Below the pieces are notes generated by a model, which did no database searches, was not told the origin of the DNA, and worked only from the letters and a program-made list of their open reading frames with translations. Of a stretch of 11,906 bases of DNA, positions 8,901 through 11,906 are shown piece by piece. The position numbers and the translations under genes were made by a program. Where the stretch lies: contig CAZMSZ010000232.1 in the NCBI GenBank assembly GCA_964569055.1, positions 1 through 11,906 of the forward strand. The letters run 5' to 3'. Position 1 is the first letter of the stretch; the number at the start of each line of letters is the position of its first letter. This DNA comes from JAWLGW01 sp964569055. Lineage in GTDB: Bacteria; Planctomycetota; J058.

Positions 8901-10081
8901 GGGGTCTCGGGGGCGAGGGCGAGCAGGTCGGGCGGGCTCCCCTGAGTCACCGCCTCGAGCACCGCGCGCCCGTCACGCCCCTCGAACGGCGCGCGCCCGG
9001 TGAGCAGGAAGAACGCGGTCGCGCCCAGGCCGTAGCGGTCGCCGGCGGCGGTCCAGGGCTCGCCGGCCGCCGCCTCGGGCGCCATGTAGGCGGGGGTCCC
9101 GAGCACCGCGTCCTTGGCGGTGAGGCGGACCGAGACGTCCGCCGCGAGCGCGATCCCGAAGTCGATCAGCTTGACCTGCCCGGCCGGCGTCACGAGCACG
9201 TTGCTCGGGTTGACGTCGCGGTGGAGCACCTGCTCGGCGTGCGCCGCGCCCAGGGCCTTGGCGGCGCGGTCGAGCACGAACGCCACCTCGGCCGGGGCGA
9301 GCCGGCCGCCCGAGTGGTGCTCGAGCAGCGCGGTCAGGTCCCAGCCCTTGACCAGCTCGAGGACCAGGTAGGGGCGGCCCGTCGGCTCGTCCACACCGCT
9401 GCCGAGGACGCGCACCACGTTGGGGTGGTCGAGGCGCTGCACGGTGCGTCCCTCGCGCTCGAAGCGGCGGCGGGCCTCGGCGTCGCCGACCGGCGCGCCG
9501 AGGAGCTTGAGCGCCACCTGCACCGTCCCGCCCTGGGAGCCGACCGCGGTCCCGGGCCCCTCCGCCAGGTAGACGTTCCCCATGCCGCCCCCGCCCAGGC
9601 GCTGGCGCAGGGTGTAGGGGCCGACCTGGCGCGCGCCCTCGCGCGGGCCGCTCAGGCGCGGGCCGCCGTTGCCGCCGGCGAGCGTGGCCCCGCCCTCGAG
9701 CGCGAGCAGCGCCCCGTCGCAGCGCGGGCAGCGCGCCTGCGCCGCGAAGTCGACCAGGGGGGCGGGCAGCTCGAACCGCTCGGCGCAGCGCCCCTCGCAG
9801 GCCAGCGGGCGGAGCGGGGCGTCGAGCACGGCCGCGACCTCGGCGGTCGAGAGCGCGCCGTCCTCCAGCAACGCCTCGAACAGGGTCACCCCCGCCGCGC
9901 GCGCGCGCGCGGCGGCGACCTGCTCGGCCGAGGCGCCGCCGCGAACCGGCGCCCAGCGCGCGAACGCCTCGTCCAGCAGCCAGACCTGCGCCTCGGCCGC
10001 CGAGGCGACCCGCGGCGCCTCGGACGCGCTCGCGCCGTTGCCGTTCGCGGCGGCGGCGGTCGACGGGCCCCCCTCGCTCAT
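5963..10081 (-). CDS. Tandem two-domain Ser/Thr kinase, membrane-anchored
   Basis: This encodes 1372 residues from ATG at 10081, inside a hairpin-rich leader with AAGGAGG 12 nt upstream. Residues 50-90 are helical. Residues 95-121 hold C-x3-C and C-x2-C pairs, a zinc-ribbon-like knuckle. Kinase domain 1 (about 154-420) has GGGGMG, Lys192, HRD (287-289), DFG (307-309) and APE (334-336), but the catalytic-loop lysine is Asn291 (HRDVNPSN). Kinase domain 2 (about 472-742) is canonical: GRGGMG (480-485), Lys502, HRDLKPDN (592-599), DFG (612-614), PPE (646-648) and SDVYALG (661-667). One TM helix lies at about 767-789. The outer tail has helical, TPR-like and coiled-coil segments, including a 63-residue duplication (about 1028-1064 against 1091-1127), then a beta-rich unrecognised end (about 1236-1365). 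Family knowledge suggests signal reception outside the membrane and phosphorylation inside. It is divergent from pyrG; the minus-strand gene at 4137-5824 may be co-transcribed. Confidence 0.93.
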   Translation of the reverse strand: MSEGGPSTAAAANGNGASASEAPRVASAAEAQVWLLDEAFARWAPVRGGASAEQVAAARARAAGVTLFEALLEDGALSTAEVAAVLDAPLRPLACEGRCAERFELPAPLVDFAAQARCPRCDGALLALEGGATLAGGNGGPRLSGPREGARQVGPYTLRQRLGGGGMGNVYLAEGPGTAVGSQGGTVQVALKLLGAPVGDAEARRRFEREGRTVQRLDHPNVVRVLGSGVDEPTGRPYLVLELVKGWDLTALLEHHSGGRLAPAEVAFVLDRAAKALGAAHAEQVLHRDVNPSNVLVTPAGQVKLIDFGIALAADVSVRLTAKDAVLGTPAYMAPEAAAGEPWTAAGDRYGLGATAFFLLTGRAPFEGRDGRAVLEAVTQGSPPDLLALAPETPAPLAALVTALLSRDPAARPPLSEVEAVAGPLAEDVEGVDTRALAHVRFWLDLSDEQTIAGEGTLGRERSLAPREQFHHYLVEEELGRGGMGIVYRARHLGLKREVALKVLVAGTLASDDERRRFLREAEAAGALQHPNIVPILDAGEHDGTYFLTMEYVRGAPLNVHARGRGDLRDLLHLFCRVCDGVHHAHSRGVIHRDLKPDNIIVDEQGSPRILDFGIAKRLDQEEAEDSAAGALTTEGDILGTLRYMPPEQAAGRTHDVDVRSDVYALGSILYEIACGETPFRGGVRELLHQIHFEEPRPPSLNRTELPWELDAICLKALEKDRDERYQSALELKQDVERFLEGLPIRARRATLFYRASKWAARNRRKAVGVLATASLVALSLGGWVGTLLWNERSHRQQVLAGARLGWERFASHDYDEATEKFGAAADLARQGDLLQLDDDITDPLPPELAQKLVDHAHGVVWVTKERLQEWREEARAHRAFLKANAIIEKVEAVFAAGRLSEAGAELHIAQRAAPEHPALPALTRKVVDALVTEGTLWIEGQPGQTPEQRKEDLARATATLELAQRLDRERRDALDALSRVHQELGKLQELEQAALLAAKARMQAQALTAEGAALLEEDELHDARRAFEQALAFDGTSPEARDGLLAVERRLAEERQRKEQEERQHNVQRLLRAATDALKQGDLEQARVRYIQALAFDGSNADARDGLVQVYKLSERKARREEERKRERTVQALMVKAQDALELGRQQFQAEELPTTVRESYFSAMEALQQVKFVDPGHASATKLLQRAAGEFSLILLEQGYPELSQFILRIGGVDDAGRTAAELPRDPHLAVIEASRVNVQRAYGGVVRFQPTKAFDVLREWIKRLPQHRYQVLIEVRSQVVNRGAHPEVTAEGLWVRIVDLRTKTQRPPIQINFVGGPYQRRVSVDSQGRRLVGPFDMSIGLDAKTYVRQVEQAVYAVLAPPPEGAAEDD

Positions 10082-10121
10082 ACCCCTACCTTGCCTCCTT
10101 GGCGGCCCGGGCGGTAGGGGT
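10082..10121 (-). promoter_or_regulatory. Hairpin with Shine-Dalgarno in its loop, tandem-kinase leader
   Basis: ACCCCTACC (10082-10090) and GGTAGGGGT (10113-10121) are a perfect 9-bp inverted repeat with a 22-nt spacer. In the minus-strand transcript the stem ends exactly at the AUG (10081), and the spacer carries AAGGAGG, the best ribosome binding sequence for this start (12 nt from the AUG by primary sequence). Folding could therefore expose or hide the site. It could equally be a DNA operator. The repeat is seen directly; the control role is inferred. Confidence 0.45.
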
Positions 10122-10178
10122 CCCAGGGTCCCTCAGCAGATCCCTGACCCCGAGCCTCGTGCCTGTCCGCCCGGGGCG

Positions 10179-10194
10179 TATGCTGCTCCGGAGC
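10179..10194 (+). promoter_or_regulatory. Possible pyrG -10 element and adjoining palindrome
   Basis: TATGCT (10179-10184) matches the sigma-70 -10 consensus at four of six positions. The perfect 10-bp palindrome GCTCCGGAGC (10185-10194) abuts it, where transcription would start or a repressor could bind. No acceptable -35 box lies 16-18 bp upstream, so the promoter call is weak. Confidence 0.2.
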
Positions 10195-10198
10195 CCGC

Positions 10199-10231
10199 GG
10201 CCCCCGGGTTGGCACGGCCGCCCCGGGGGCC
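10199..10231 (+). promoter_or_regulatory. GC-rich hairpin in the pyrG leader
   Basis: GGCCCCCGGG (10199-10208) and CCCGGGGGCC (10222-10231) form a perfect 10-bp G+C stem with a 13-nt loop, ending 14 nt before the AGGAGG of pyrG. A competing 8-bp pairing exists between CCCGGGGC (10170-10177) and GCCCCGGG (10220-10227). A leader switch is possible, but no U-tract follows, and such pairings are common in sequence this GC-rich. Confidence 0.35.
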
Positions 10232-10256
10232 CTAGCATGGAGGCGAGGAGGGGGCG

Positions 10257-11903
<1,647 letters not shown>

Positions 11904-11906
11904 CGC

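Noticed and set aside
5921..10117. A 1398-codon open frame on the plus strand, antisense to the tandem kinase
   Set aside because: It mirrors the kinase gene; the protein is Leu/Ala/Gly/Arg/Val/His-rich with no motif. Long antisense frames are expected at this GC content, while the minus strand has unmistakable kinase motifs.

Overview
The window is a very GC-rich bacterial chromosomal segment with almost every third codon position G or C, taken from a draft assembly (a run of exactly 100 N lies at 3954-4053). The gene types suggest Planctomycetota: large membrane-anchored Hanks-type Ser/Thr kinases with TPR-like tails, a kinase carrying an N-terminal zinc-ribbon-like segment, and a formylglycine-generating-enzyme-like (FGE/SUMF1) protein beside a kinase. 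Myxococcota is an alternative, since one catalytic loop reads HRDVNP and HRDVSP-like loops are common there. Lineage is an inference; no rRNA or other strong phylogenetic marker is present except pyrG.

Layout, left to right. (1) 104-688, minus strand: a small exported, probably lipidated protein with an imperfect hairpin just after its stop codon. (2) 689-784: a short divergent control region. (3) 785-2848 and 2851-3786, plus strand: a single-TM Ser/Thr kinase with a TPR-like tail, then, after 2 nt, an FGE-fold protein that lacks one of the two active-site cysteines. (4) 3788-4120: a roughly 99-bp tandem repeat filling the space between convergent genes and interrupted by the gap. (5) 4137-5696, minus strand: an unrecognised protein with two C-terminal membrane segments. 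Its 5' end is ambiguous, because three reading frames in succession look coding between 5824 and about 5670. (6) 5963-10081, minus strand: a 1372-residue protein with two kinase domains in tandem, one TM helix and a long helical, then beta-rich, extracytoplasmic tail. (7) 10082-10256: a divergent region rich in inverted repeats. (8) 10257-11903, plus strand: complete pyrG (CTP synthase).

The window therefore holds three kinase domains on two predicted transmembrane proteins, plus accessory proteins that could be substrates, scaffolds or sensors, next to the housekeeping gene pyrG. The two minus-strand genes at 4137-5824 and 5963-10081 could form one transcription unit, and the kinase/FGE pair almost certainly does. 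No CRISPR array, transposase, tRNA or rRNA was found. The best leads are the probable frame disruption at 5670-5824, the hairpin that displays a Shine-Dalgarno sequence directly before the tandem-kinase start, the 99-bp repeat array, and the unusual kinase and FGE active sites.
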